Assembly: GCA_045226255.1 (NCBI GenBank)
Contig: JBGVCG010000014.1
Coordinates: forward strand, 1-64,000
DNA from: UBA1181 sp045226255
Lineage (GTDB): Bacteria > Bacteroidota > Bacteroidia > Bacteroidales > Paludibacteraceae
Direction: 5' to 3'
Length of the DNA: 64,000 nt
Shown here: positions 48,226 to 57,734 of the stretch, in pieces
Layout: each line of letters opens with the position of its first letter
Position numbering within the stretch: position 1 is the first letter of the stretch
Made by a program: the position numbers and the translations under genes
Notes under the pieces: model-generated
Told to the model about the DNA's origin: nothing
The model's input: the letters and a program-made list of their open reading frames with translations, nothing else
The model's database searches: none

Positions 48226-49423
48226 TTTTCTCGATTTCTAAATCATTAAACAATTCTATCCATTTTTTAACAATCTTCTCCACAGAGAATTTTTGACAAT
48301 CACGCACTGCCGCATATGCCATACGATTTCTCATTGAGTCATCCGACATTAAGCGGATCATACTATTCACATAAGAAACGTCATCAGATGGCGGAACCAA
48401 AATTCCATCAATAGAATGACTGACAATGGTCGAAGCGGAAGCAAACGAGTTAAAAACAATCGGGACACAACCAAACTGCATTGTCTCCAACAATGCCATA
48501 GGCCATCCCTCCGTATCAGATGTCATGAGAAAAATAGACGATTTTTCATAAAACGAGCGGGGTAGTTGTTGCCCCCAAAAAGTCACTCTACGCAACCTCA
48601 TCTCCTTTGCCATAGACTCGTACACCTTCTTGTCCATTCCATCGCCAACAATATCCAGATTCCAGGTTTCATCCACACTCTGGACCTGTTCCCAATATCT
48701 CAACACCTTCGACAACCGTTTTGTTTCCTCTTCCATTCGGGAAACGACCAAGAAAGTTTTACATTTTTTCTCTATTTCAGGATCCAAAACATCATAGGGC
48801 AATGGATTTCCTATCGCCCGGAACCTTTCCTTGCACGATACGTCAACCAAAGATGCATAAGATTGAATATACGCTTCATTCAACACTACTAAAATATCAG
48901 AATAGTCATACAACAGTCGACACTTGGGGGTTATGAACCTTTTAAAGATTCTTTTCCCGACCAAACGCAACAACATTTGCTTAACCATATAAGCAAAATT
49001 CTCTTTTATCTGAATTCCTTCGAAAATACGACGCATATATACAGACAACGGGAAAGTCTTCAACTCAACCCCCGGTTGACTATGGTACAAAGCGACATGT
49101 TTAATGTTTGGAACAACCTCCTTCAAAGAAGGAATCCGAGGCAGAACAATTCGCCTATTATACTTGGACATATAATGACTAAAAAGAACATTTATGCCAT
49201 TCTCTTTGACGATCGTCTCCAATTGACCAAGGACATTATCCTTTTCAAGTTGATACTTCCTCTTGAACGGTTTGGGGTCTTGCCCCAATATTTTTTCGGA
49301 GCACAAGAGGTAACAATCAATATTATTTTTTGAAAACCCTTCAGACAAAGTAGCAACCACACGTTCTATTCCCCCGTTCTGAGGAATACAATCTTTGTCG
49401 GTTAAGAAAAGGATACGCATCAT
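48218..49423 (-). CDS. Family 4 glycosyltransferase
   Basis: 401 residues from the ATG at 49423; a GTG just upstream and an ATG one codon later are also possible. The GT-B fold begins with ILFLTDKDCIPQNGGIERVVATL and carries the GT4 donor-site signature SDTEGWPMALLETMQFGCVPIV near residue 310. Between them lies FLVVSRMEEETKRLSKVL, the usual start of the second Rossmann domain. The gene shares one base with the LicD stop (TGATG), a coupled junction. It acts at the cytoplasmic face on the growing glycan. Confidence 0.92.
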   Translation of the reverse strand: MMRILFLTDKDCIPQNGGIERVVATLSEGFSKNNIDCYLLCSEKILGQDPKPFKRKYQLEKDNVLGQLETIVKENGINVLFSHYMSKYNRRIVLPRIPSLKEVVPNIKHVALYHSQPGVELKTFPLSVYMRRIFEGIQIKENFAYMVKQMLLRLVGKRIFKRFITPKCRLLYDYSDILVVLNEAYIQSYASLVDVSCKERFRAIGNPLPYDVLDPEIEKKCKTFLVVSRMEEETKRLSKVLRYWEQVQSVDETWNLDIVGDGMDKKVYESMAKEMRLRRVTFWGQQLPRSFYEKSSIFLMTSDTEGWPMALLETMQFGCVPIVFNSFASASTIVSHSIDGILVPPSDDVSYVNSMIRLMSDDSMRNRMAYAAVRDCQKFSVEKIVKKWIELFNDLEIEKNA

Positions 49424-50217
49424 CACTCATTAAGAAAAACAATTTTCATTGCATGTGTCACACGTCTTTCTTTAGGGGGAATACGCATATAGTTGCCAAA
49501 AAGAGCCGTCAAAAAAGCATCAGGATTATTCGGTCCTAACACTTCAACACCTTCAAACACCATATTTTTAACAGGAAACATATATTTTTCTTCTATACAG
49601 TTATATGATTCCCAACCAAAAACATGTCCCCACATTTTGGGTTTAAAAATTCTAACCATTAATCTGTAGACAGCGACGATAGTACGGAAGGGGACCCATA
49701 ATAGATATGCAATGACAATATCCTTCTTTTTGTAAGTATAGAAATGACGAATACCTCTACAACTACGGGCATAAAAAAAATCTATCATCTTTTTACTTTT
49801 CAGAGAAAAGAATGGCTCGATGGGTATTATATCAATATAAACGCCCTGACTTTCCCCTCCATCATTTCCTTCTTCCATGAAAATCGTATTACGGTCTCGT
49901 ACTTTTGCGAACTCCCAACAATAATGTTTATCCGTGCTCTTATCTTGAAAATAAAGATTACCAGGGAGTTCAGACTGAAGGGCTTTGCGCAATCGCTTCA
50001 TATCACTTCGTCTGACATTAATATCAATATCATCATCCCATGGGATAAACCCTCCATGACGAACGGCACCCAAACAAGTGCCTCCATCCAACAAATAATC
50101 GATCTTATGCTTTTTGCATACAACATCAACCTGCTTTAGTATTTCTAACATTACTAATTGAGCCTTACGTAACTGTGTACCGTCTCCGTTGTATACAGAA
50201 AAATCCTCGTGTTCCAT
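49423..50217 (-). CDS. LicD-family phosphotransferase
   Basis: 264 residues from the ATG at 50217. The LicD signature lies at about residues 35-65: DYLLDGGTCLGAVRHGG followed by FIPWDDDIDI, with the acidic pair that binds metal. LicD proteins belong to the nucleotidyltransferase fold and transfer phosphocholine or related groups from a CDP-activated donor to surface sugars. The gene is coupled by TGATG to the cytidylyltransferase fusion gene upstream, which very likely supplies that CDP-activated donor. The group could be glycerol, another polyol or an amino-alcohol phosphate; choline is less likely because no LicA/LicC gene is near. Confidence 0.9.
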   Translation of the reverse strand: MEHEDFSVYNGDGTQLRKAQLVMLEILKQVDVVCKKHKIDYLLDGGTCLGAVRHGGFIPWDDDIDINVRRSDMKRLRKALQSELPGNLYFQDKSTDKHYCWEFAKVRDRNTIFMEEGNDGGESQGVYIDIIPIEPFFSLKSKKMIDFFYARSCRGIRHFYTYKKKDIVIAYLLWVPFRTIVAVYRLMVRIFKPKMWGHVFGWESYNCIEEKYMFPVKNMVFEGVEVLGPNNPDAFLTALFGNYMRIPPKERRVTHAMKIVFLNE

Positions 50218-51671
50218 CACTTATCTCCTCTCAATCGACGTAAAGTTTCATTAATCAAAGTTGAAGACGTTCCCTTGGTATATGGAAAATATACAACGTC
50301 AACGCCAATTGACTTCATCTCCCCCTCAATTCGGTTCCATTTTTCCGTTCCCTTCCAATCATCTCCCACAAACATCACATTAAATCCATATTTATGCCAT
50401 GCCTCCAACTTATTCATATTCTCTTGGGTAACAACCTCATCAACACATTTTAAAGCACCCACAATGGATTTCCGTTCTTCAAACGGTATAACTGAGCGTT
50501 TCCCTTTATATTCAACCAAATCATCCGTAGAAACTCCCACAATTAAATAGTCACACATTGACTTTGCCTTATTCAGTAAATTCAAGTGACCAATATGGAA
50601 CAAATCATACACGCCCGTTGTATATCCAATTTTAATGGGCTCACACATGTTTAAGAAACGTTCCAAACACCACATCTGCCATTTTTGATTGCCTGTATAA
50701 CGAGACATTTGAATATCTCTCCTAAATTCAGGACGGGTAGGACCCGTCCAATCTTTAAAATAAAAATCAACGGGACGTGGCATAGGATTTTTATCCGGGA
50801 CAGGGATGTCCGGGTAGCGTTTCGCCATAAGTTCACGAATTAGGTATTTCGGCTCACCGTTACGCACTCTATATAAATCAAGAGGTTCTGACATCTTCAA
50901 GCGTGCGTATGGGTCATAATATGGCATGTTTGCAATAGCAAAGGCATTCCAATATGAACTGGAACTTTCAGATGAGAACACGTCATCCATAAATGACAGG
51001 AAATCGATTTTATTGCCTTGACGATAACGCTCAAACAAATATGACATATCAACAGGATTCCTAAGGACTTCGTTCGGATTTGTGAATATATAGCGATTCA
51101 TAAATTCATCAAACATCCAGTCTTTGGACAAAAGCTTATCCATTCCGCCAAACACCAAGTCACTGCTTTCACCGACAAACATTACCTCAACACCGTCATT
51201 TTTTGCCTGTAAAGCTGCTTGTAAAATCTGAGGTTCTATAGAGTGAACAGGAGCACATTTTGCTTTCATACATGCATCAACATGATCCAGAACCGTCTTC
51301 CAAGTAATATCTACATAATGTAAATTAAGATTATAATATTTCGCATAATATTCAGCTCGTGCCAACTCTTCTTTCTGGAAATCACCACCCAAGAATCGGA
51401 ATGTATATGCTTCTCCTCCATTCATATATGAGGCCACAATCGCACTGTCCATGCCCCCCGAAAGCAATATTCCTCGCTTCTTCCCATTAAACATGGACAT
51501 CTGCTTATCTATCGCCAATCCTATCTCATCCGATGTTTTGACCAGCATCTTATCTCCATCAGGCAACAAATCGATATTTCTATGATGTAGATTCTCATAA
51601 AAATCTTTATCATCGCATTCAATATATCTAAACGCGAGATATGAACTCATGCAAAAATTTTTATCAATCAT
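50217..51671 (-). CDS. Fusion of asparagine-synthase-like ATPase and cytidylyltransferase
   Basis: 484 residues, two domains. Residues about 60-340 are an asparagine-synthase-type ATP-pyrophosphatase: PP-loop SGGMDS at 71-76, VHSIEPQI and FVGESSDLVFGGMD, the acidic metal region. The N-terminal glutamine amidotransferase domain is absent and there is no Cys2. Residues about 345-484 are a TagD-like cytidylyltransferase: TGVYDLFHIGHLNLL with the HIGH motif near 357, FVGDDWKGTEKW and YTKGTSSTLI. The first domain should adenylate a carboxylate and join it to an amine, the second should make a CDP-alcohol. The product probably feeds LicD directly downstream. A decayed tandem paralogue lies upstream. 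The exact substrates are unknown. Confidence 0.88.
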   Translation of the reverse strand: MIDKNFCMSSYLAFRYIECDDKDFYENLHHRNIDLLPDGDKMLVKTSDEIGLAIDKQMSMFNGKKRGILLSGGMDSAIVASYMNGGEAYTFRFLGGDFQKEELARAEYYAKYYNLNLHYVDITWKTVLDHVDACMKAKCAPVHSIEPQILQAALQAKNDGVEVMFVGESSDLVFGGMDKLLSKDWMFDEFMNRYIFTNPNEVLRNPVDMSYLFERYRQGNKIDFLSFMDDVFSSESSSSYWNAFAIANMPYYDPYARLKMSEPLDLYRVRNGEPKYLIRELMAKRYPDIPVPDKNPMPRPVDFYFKDWTGPTRPEFRRDIQMSRYTGNQKWQMWCLERFLNMCEPIKIGYTTGVYDLFHIGHLNLLNKAKSMCDYLIVGVSTDDLVEYKGKRSVIPFEERKSIVGALKCVDEVVTQENMNKLEAWHKYGFNVMFVGDDWKGTEKWNRIEGEMKSIGVDVVYFPYTKGTSSTLINETLRRLRGDK

Positions 51672-51717
51672 ATTATTCTAAATTTTACAATGACTCAAAA
51701 TAGCACGCGATATCCGG

Positions 51718-51908
51718 GGAACAAACTCATCAACACATTTTTAAAGCTTTCACAATGGATTCCCGTTCCTCAAATTGTATAACTGAACATTCCCCTTTAT
51801 ATACTCAACCAATTCATCAGTAAAAACTCCTGCAATTAAATGGTCACACATTGATTTCGTATTATTCAATAAATTCAAGTGTTCCAACATGGAACAAATC
51901 ACATGCGC
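51718..51908 (-). pseudogene. Remnant of the cytidylyltransferase domain of the upstream copy
   Basis: This stretch lines up base by base with 50430..50640 of the intact fusion gene (for example shared TGGTCACACATTGA-like and AATTCAAGTG segments) but has a stop after KNGWQ, small insertions and deletions, a broken HIGH motif and a shortened 3' end. It follows directly on the stop of the gene at 51909..52967. So the upstream copy once encoded the same two-domain fusion. Confidence 0.85.
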
Positions 51909-52967
51909 CTATTGCCACCCATTTTTTATGGGTTCATACATGTTTAAAAAACGTTCCAAGCACCACATCTGCCATTTTTGATTACCTGAATAACGTGACA
52001 TATCAATATCTCTCTTAAATTCAGGACGAGTAGGACCCGTCCAATCTTTAAAATAAAAATCGACGGGACGTGGCATAGGATTTTTATCTGGGACAGAAAT
52101 GCCCGGATAACGTTTGGACATTAATTCACGGATCAAATACTTAGATTCCCCATTTCTAACACGTTTCAAATCAAGTTTTTCCGCCATTTTTAAATGGGCA
52201 TATGGATCATAATACGGCATATGCGCAACAGAAAAAGCATTATGATACGAATTAAAGCTTTCTCTTGTCATCAATCCCGCCATGAACCCCAAGAAATCAA
52301 TCTTATTATTGGGTAATCTAAAAGCTTCAAAGGGATAACTCATATCAACGGAATCCTTCAAGATATCACTTGGATTTATAGAATAATATCTTTCAACAAA
52401 TTCATCAAAATCCCAATCTTTCGAAAGCAATTGGTCCATGCCTCCAAATATGTAATCGCTACCATCCCCCACGAACATGATTTCCACTCCATCTTCCTTT
52501 GCCTGCAAAGCAGCTTTAAGGATCTGAGGTTCAATGGAATGAACTGGTGCACATTTCAATCTCATACAATCATCAACAAGTTTTTCGACCGATTCCCAGT
52601 CGATATCAACATAATGAAGATTTAAGTTATAATATTTAGCATAATACTCCGCACGCAAAAGTTCTTCCTTCTGAAAATCACCGCCCAAAAATCGAAAGGT
52701 ATAAGCCTCGCAACCACTCATATATGATGCAACAATTGCACTGTCCATTCCCCCCGAAAGCAATACTCCTCGCTTCTTTCCACTAAACATAGCCATCTGC
52801 CTATCTATCGCCATTCCTATCTCTTCCGCAGTCTTGACCAACATTCTATCGCCATCGGGTAACAAATCAATATTCTTATGATGGAGATTCTCATAAAAAT
52901 CTTTATCATCGCATTCAATAAATCTAAATGCGAGATATGAACTCATACAATAACTTTTATCTATCAT
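51909..52967 (-). CDS. Asparagine-synthase-like protein, copy that lost its second domain
   Basis: 352 residues, closely similar along its whole length to residues 1-346 of the fusion protein encoded next to it (same MIDK-CMSSYLAFR start, SGGMDS PP-loop at 71-76, DKNPMPRPVDFYFKDWTGP). It differs at the acidic motif (VGDGSDYIFGGMD against VGESSDLVFGGMD) and in the region 200-240. The reading frame ends right where the cytidylyltransferase would begin, and the rest survives as a pseudogene at 51718..51908. The ATPase domain itself is intact and may still work, with different substrate choice. It is the first gene of the operon, about 490 bases after the predicted promoter at 53461. Confidence 0.85.
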   Translation of the reverse strand: MIDKSYCMSSYLAFRFIECDDKDFYENLHHKNIDLLPDGDRMLVKTAEEIGMAIDRQMAMFSGKKRGVLLSGGMDSAIVASYMSGCEAYTFRFLGGDFQKEELLRAEYYAKYYNLNLHYVDIDWESVEKLVDDCMRLKCAPVHSIEPQILKAALQAKEDGVEIMFVGDGSDYIFGGMDQLLSKDWDFDEFVERYYSINPSDILKDSVDMSYPFEAFRLPNNKIDFLGFMAGLMTRESFNSYHNAFSVAHMPYYDPYAHLKMAEKLDLKRVRNGESKYLIRELMSKRYPGISVPDKNPMPRPVDFYFKDWTGPTRPEFKRDIDMSRYSGNQKWQMWCLERFLNMYEPIKNGWQ

Positions 52968-53565
52968 ATCATTCTAAAATTTTTAACAACTCAAATAGCA
53001 CGTGCAAAAACAATTAATACAAGTCAACATGGGACACCCCAAAAATAGGGGAATTGAAGAAATAAACCCATTATTAACAAGCCAAAAACGCCACATTATG
53101 TTTATCGCATCAACACTTATCGAAACTCCATAAAAACGGGCACTATCCATCAGATACGTTGTATCCATATACGAATATGAAAATTACATACATCAATCCT
53201 TAAGAATTGCATGGCCTCCTCAACCCTATCGGTAACTCAATCAATTCGTACGAGGACAGATAAACTCCTCATCCAACAATCATCTTCTGTCCATACTCTC
53301 ACATTAGCTCATCCATATAAACGAACCACTGTGAAATACAAAGACCAACGCATTGCCCACGAAATTCCCTCATCTCATTCATAAAGCAAACACGGTGGGG
53401 GAACCACTTTCACCAAAAGCTTCGCTTCGTCAGTAACATACGCCACCAACGAATAACACACAAATGTAAAACAAAAATCTCATTCTACAAAAAACGAACT
53501 TGCAGAAAATAAAGAGATATAGACATAGTACGACAGACATTTTTCTCAAAGCACAGCTTCTTCCA
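52968..53565. other. Long leader of the glycan operon
   Basis: 598 bases without a credible gene between the pbpC stop and the first glycan gene. With the promoter at 53461..53490 it would give a leader of about 490 nt. Capsule operons in Bacteroidales often have long leaders controlled by antitermination, but no UpxY-type gene is in this window, so regulation is unknown. I see no clear terminator or riboswitch fold by eye. Confidence 0.5.
53461..53490 (-). promoter_or_regulatory. Promoter of the glycan operon
   Basis: On the minus strand TTG (53488..53490), 19-base spacer, TACATTTG (53461..53468), a full match to the Bacteroidota consensus. Transcription would start near 53455, just after the end of pbpC. 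Confidence 0.65.
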
Positions 53566-55902
53566 TCACTCCGTCACAATCGCCTTAAATTTCCTCTCTA
53601 TCTGATTTCCCGCCTCGTCCACCACGGTAATCGTATGCTCCCCCTCTGTTGTGCTGATTCCTTTCTGATGGAACCGTTTCGTCTCGCCGAGATACGTATT
53701 GTCCAGATGCCAATAGAGCGTCATATCCGCTTGACGATGCGCCACCTCGAAGATGACCTCACCCCGCTTACCATCCATCTCCTTCGGAATATACAGCGTC
53801 CGGGAATCCTTCGGATAGATGAATTCCATCACGGAAGATGATTCGTCCTCACACCCCGGTTTGAAAGGTGGCAACGGCATATAAGATGTGTTACGCATAC
53901 GATAGAAACTTTCGACCGTAGGGGGTAGGATGAACCAAGGCTTATGCACCATGTCCAGCGGAGACATACACTTCGCCGACACCCTATACTTCTCGTCCTT
54001 AGAGAGATGGACAATCTGATGGTATGGGCATGGCTCGCTATTAGCACATGGAGCATACAACATCACAGAGTCCCCTTGAGGGCAATCCTTTCCTCGCAAG
54101 AAACCGCTTTGGCGACAAAGTTCCACTGGGACGAAATCCTGCTGAGGAGCGGCGAACCACGTTGTATTAGGCAAAATATTGTATATGGAGAACATCAACG
54201 GGGCAGCATACCCCACCCCTGTCAAATCAGGACGGCCCTCACCATCCGCATTGCCGACCCAAACACCTACCACATACTCCGGCGTGGCACCCACCGCCCA
54301 CGCATCTCTGTTACCGAAACTAGTTCCTGTCTTCCAACCGATCTTACGGGAAGAAGAGAATATACGCCAATCCGTCACGTTCGGACGGTTCAACTCCTTG
54401 ATGGCGTCCATGGTATGCCATACAGACCCTGCATGAAACAAGACTGGTTTATCGACCACCTTATGCTTCTCCTCCTGCCGACAAAGCCGAGGCGCATGGA
54501 TATCCCCCTCGTCGTACAGGAAATCATGGTTATAACGGTTCAGCACACGGGACATGGAAGCATAAACGCCCGTCACATCCCAAAGCGTAGCCTCCGCACC
54601 TCCCAGAATCAACGTCAACCCATAATGGTCAGGCGAATATTTGAGCGTAGAGATACCCGCCCGCCGTAAATAATCTTGGAACATGGGTATGCCATACTTA
54701 CGCAACATCAGCACAGCAGGGATGTTCAACGAACGAACCAACGCCTCGTTGGCGGGAACTGCCCCATCGAAGGTCCGGTCGAAGTTCTGCGGTTTATAGC
54801 CAGCAATTTGAATCGGCACATCGGGCACCAACATACGTGGAGTAACCTGACCGTCCTCAATCATCGCACAATAGAGGAAGGGTTTCAGGATGCTACCCGT
54901 GCTACGAGAAGCAAGGATCACATCCACCTGGTTATCGTCATTATTGTCATAGGCAGCGTTGCCACAATAGCACAGGACGTTACCCGTGGACACTTCCAGT
55001 ACCAATGCGGATAGGTTCTGCACCCCATTCTGGGAATATATGCTCTTGTAGCGGGAAGCTATCTCCTCCACATTCTTCTGCAACGTGGCATTCAACGTGA
55101 CATGTACGATCTGTCCATGTCTTTCCCTATTCATTCGATCCACCAGATGGGGCGCCATTACCTGCAAAGAGAAGACCTGTTCCGGCAATGACTCTTCCAT
55201 CGAAAGGGAAAGGGTCTCTTCATCAAAATCACCCCGTTCACACATCACACGAAGGAGGGCGTCACGCTTGCGTTTCAGCATATCACGGTTCCTTTCCACA
55301 TGGATCAAAGAAGGGGCATTCGGCAACACAGCCAAGAGAGCGGCCTCCGCCCAGGAAAGATCCTTCCCCGCCCGCTGGTAATAACGCCAAGAGGCGGTCT
55401 GCACACCCACCGTATTGCCACCGTACGGCGCATTGGAGACGTACATGGAGAGTATCTCCTCCTTCGAATAGTGCAGTTCAAGCCACAGGGCTCCGAACGC
55501 CTCGATGATCTTCTCCGTGAAGACACGCTTCCGATGGTTGCGGCTCATACGAATCACTTGCATGGAGATGGTACTACCGCCAGAAACGACCCTACCAGCG
55601 GAGAGGTTGAGCCTCAACGCACGGAAAATGGAGACTGGGTTGACTCCCGGATGATGATAAAAATGTTTATCCTCGAAACACAGCGTGGCCTTCTTCAGTT
55701 TATACGGCACCGTATCCATCGGAGGGAACCTCCACTGCCCATCATTCGCCAGACGAGCACCCACTAATTCGCCATTCTCCGTGAATACGACTGTAGAATA
55801 ATCGTCCGTAAATAGTTTGAAACGAAGCAAACAAAAGGTCACAAAACACAAAAAAAGGATGAAAAAGATCCTCGCTTTCCAACTACGAAAATACTTTTTC
55901 AT
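53566..55902 (-). CDS. pbpC: Penicillin-binding protein 1C
   Basis: 778 residues. One N-terminal membrane anchor (about 11-28). The GT51 peptidoglycan glycosyltransferase domain follows with catalytic Glu77 in FEDKHFYHHPG and GGSTISMQVIRM. The transpeptidase domain has the SxxK motif in STGSILKPF, SLNIPAV and KTGTS. The C-terminal domain of about 90 residues (DGKRGEVIFEVAHR, TITVVDEAGN) is the PBP1C-specific beta domain. It polymerises and may cross-link peptidoglycan in the periplasm. It starts 29 bases after the typA stop, so both are likely co-transcribed. The C-terminal region also contains several Cys (GKDCPQGD, YAPCANSEPCPYH). Confidence 0.95.
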   Translation of the reverse strand: MKKYFRSWKARIFFILFLCFVTFCLLRFKLFTDDYSTVVFTENGELVGARLANDGQWRFPPMDTVPYKLKKATLCFEDKHFYHHPGVNPVSIFRALRLNLSAGRVVSGGSTISMQVIRMSRNHRKRVFTEKIIEAFGALWLELHYSKEEILSMYVSNAPYGGNTVGVQTASWRYYQRAGKDLSWAEAALLAVLPNAPSLIHVERNRDMLKRKRDALLRVMCERGDFDEETLSLSMEESLPEQVFSLQVMAPHLVDRMNRERHGQIVHVTLNATLQKNVEEIASRYKSIYSQNGVQNLSALVLEVSTGNVLCYCGNAAYDNNDDNQVDVILASRSTGSILKPFLYCAMIEDGQVTPRMLVPDVPIQIAGYKPQNFDRTFDGAVPANEALVRSLNIPAVLMLRKYGIPMFQDYLRRAGISTLKYSPDHYGLTLILGGAEATLWDVTGVYASMSRVLNRYNHDFLYDEGDIHAPRLCRQEEKHKVVDKPVLFHAGSVWHTMDAIKELNRPNVTDWRIFSSSRKIGWKTGTSFGNRDAWAVGATPEYVVGVWVGNADGEGRPDLTGVGYAAPLMFSIYNILPNTTWFAAPQQDFVPVELCRQSGFLRGKDCPQGDSVMLYAPCANSEPCPYHQIVHLSKDEKYRVSAKCMSPLDMVHKPWFILPPTVESFYRMRNTSYMPLPPFKPGCEDESSSVMEFIYPKDSRTLYIPKEMDGKRGEVIFEVAHRQADMTLYWHLDNTYLGETKRFHQKGISTTEGEHTITVVDEAGNQIERKFKAIVTE

Positions 55903-55931
55903 CCTTGTAGGTATTAGGGTTCAAAGGTCAA

Positions 55932-57734
55932 TCAGACCCTATTCGCGCGTTTTCTCTCGGTCTCGTCCAAGATGATCTTACGGATACGCATGCTCTTCGG
56001 AGTCACCTCAACATACTCATCCTCCTTGATATACTCAAGCGCCTCCTCCAGGGAGAAGATGATAGGCGGGATGATACGAGCCTTTTCGTCAGAACTCTTT
56101 GAACGCATATTGGTCAACTGCTTGGACTTCGTCACGTTGATGACGATATCATTGTCCTTGCAGTGTTCGCCGACCACCTGACCCGCATAGACCTCGTCCT
56201 GTGGGCTGATGAAGAAACGGCCTCTATCCTGCAACTTATCCAAAGCGTAAGCGAATACCGTACCCGTCTCCATTGCGATCAGGGAACCATTGGTTCTACG
56301 TTCGATTTCGCCCTTATAAGGTTGGTATTCCAAGAAACGGTGGGCGATGACACCCTCACCGGCAGTGGCGGTCAGGACATTCGTACGCAAGCCGATGATA
56401 CCACGGGAAGGAATGACGAACTCCAGATGCACGCGGTCACCCTTGCGCTCCATGGAGACCATATCACCCTTACGGACGGAAACCATCTCAATCACCTTAC
56501 CGGAGACCTCATCCGGCAGGTCGATGGTCAACTGCTCAACCGGCTCGCACTTCACACCATCGATTTCCTTGATGATGACCTGAGGCTGACCCACCTGCAA
56601 TTCATAGCCCTCACGGCGCATCGTCTCGATCAAGACAGACAAGTGGAGCACACCACGGCCATAGACGATCCACTTATCAGAATCAGGATTCTTCACAACA
56701 CGGAGAGCCAAGTTGCGGTCCAACTCCTTCTCCAAACGGTCATTGATATGCCTTGAAGTGACGAATTTACCCTCCTTGCCGAAGAATGGCGAGTCGTTGA
56801 TGGCGAACACCATGCTCATCGTAGGCTCATCAATCGCAATAGGTGGCAACGGCTCCGGATTCTCGAAGTCGCAGATAGTGTCACCGATCTCGAAGCCCTC
56901 GATACCCACGAGCGCACATATCTCACCACAATGAGCCTCACGCACCGTCGCTTGTCCGAAGCCCTCGAACACACGCAACTCCTTGATGCGCACTTTCTTC
57001 ACGGATCCGTCACGCTTCACGAGCGAGAGGTTCTGGGACTCCTGCAAAGAACCACGGTGGATACGACCGATAGCGATACGTCCCACATAGGAGGAGAAGT
57101 CCAAAGAAGTGATCAACATCTGAGGCGTACCCTGATTCATACGAGGCTCAGGGATGTATTTGATGATAGCGTCCAAGACTGGGGTAATATCGTTCTCGCG
57201 AGGTTTCTTCCAGTCGTCAGACATCCAATTATTCTTAGCGGAACCATAGATAGTAGGGAAATCGAGCTGTTCCTCCGTAGCGTCCAAGTTGAACATCAGA
57301 TCGAAGACCTCCTCCTGCACCTCCTCCGGACGGCAGTTCGGCTTGTCCACCTTGTTGATCACCACGATAGGTTTCAGGCCCAACTGGATAGCTTTCTGCA
57401 AAACGAAGCGCGTCTGCGGCATCGGACCCTCAAAAGCGTCCACCAGAAGCAACACGCCATCGGCCATGTTGAGCACACGCTCCACCTCGCCACCGAAGTC
57501 GGAGTGTCCTGGAGTATCTATGATATTGATTTTGTAATCCTTATAACGGATAGAGACATTCTTAGAAACGATGGTTATTCCTCGTTCACGCTCCAAATCA
57601 TTATTGTCCAGAATCAGGTCAGTCGGTTTCTCGTGATCCTTAAACAGGTTTCCAGCCAACAACATTTTATCCACCAACGTTGTTTTACCGTGGTCAACGT
57701 GAGCGATAATCGCAACATTTCTAATCTTTTGCAT
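55932..57734 (-). CDS. typA: Ribosome-associated GTPase TypA/BipA
   Basis: 600 residues, the usual length. Translational GTPase with G1 AHVDHGKT (residues 11-18), G2 RGITI, G3 DTPGH, G4 NKVD, then domain II, two EF-G-like domains (III and V) and the BipA-specific C-terminal domain with Lys/Arg-rich loops. It binds the ribosome and helps assembly and growth under stress, notably in the cold. A near-consensus -7 box (TAACTTCG, 57764..57771 on the minus strand) lies 30 bases upstream. It heads a unit with pbpC. Confidence 0.97.
   Translation of the reverse strand: MQKIRNVAIIAHVDHGKTTLVDKMLLAGNLFKDHEKPTDLILDNNDLERERGITIVSKNVSIRYKDYKINIIDTPGHSDFGGEVERVLNMADGVLLLVDAFEGPMPQTRFVLQKAIQLGLKPIVVINKVDKPNCRPEEVQEEVFDLMFNLDATEEQLDFPTIYGSAKNNWMSDDWKKPRENDITPVLDAIIKYIPEPRMNQGTPQMLITSLDFSSYVGRIAIGRIHRGSLQESQNLSLVKRDGSVKKVRIKELRVFEGFGQATVREAHCGEICALVGIEGFEIGDTICDFENPEPLPPIAIDEPTMSMVFAINDSPFFGKEGKFVTSRHINDRLEKELDRNLALRVVKNPDSDKWIVYGRGVLHLSVLIETMRREGYELQVGQPQVIIKEIDGVKCEPVEQLTIDLPDEVSGKVIEMVSVRKGDMVSMERKGDRVHLEFVIPSRGIIGLRTNVLTATAGEGVIAHRFLEYQPYKGEIERRTNGSLIAMETGTVFAYALDKLQDRGRFFISPQDEVYAGQVVGEHCKDNDIVINVTKSKQLTNMRSKSSDEKARIIPPIIFSLEEALEYIKEDEYVEVTPKSMRIRKIILDETERKRANRV

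Noticed and set aside
49424..49426. GTG as start of the GT4 gene
   Set aside because: Two ATG codons follow at once, and the first gives the same TGATG junction that joins the neighbouring genes.
52983..53168. Leftward 61-codon frame in the operon leader
   Set aside because: No ribosome site, no recognisable pattern and a composition like the surrounding spacer.
53944..54669. Rightward open frame of 241 codons opposite pbpC
   Set aside because: Antisense to catalytic domain of a conserved enzyme; no family pattern.
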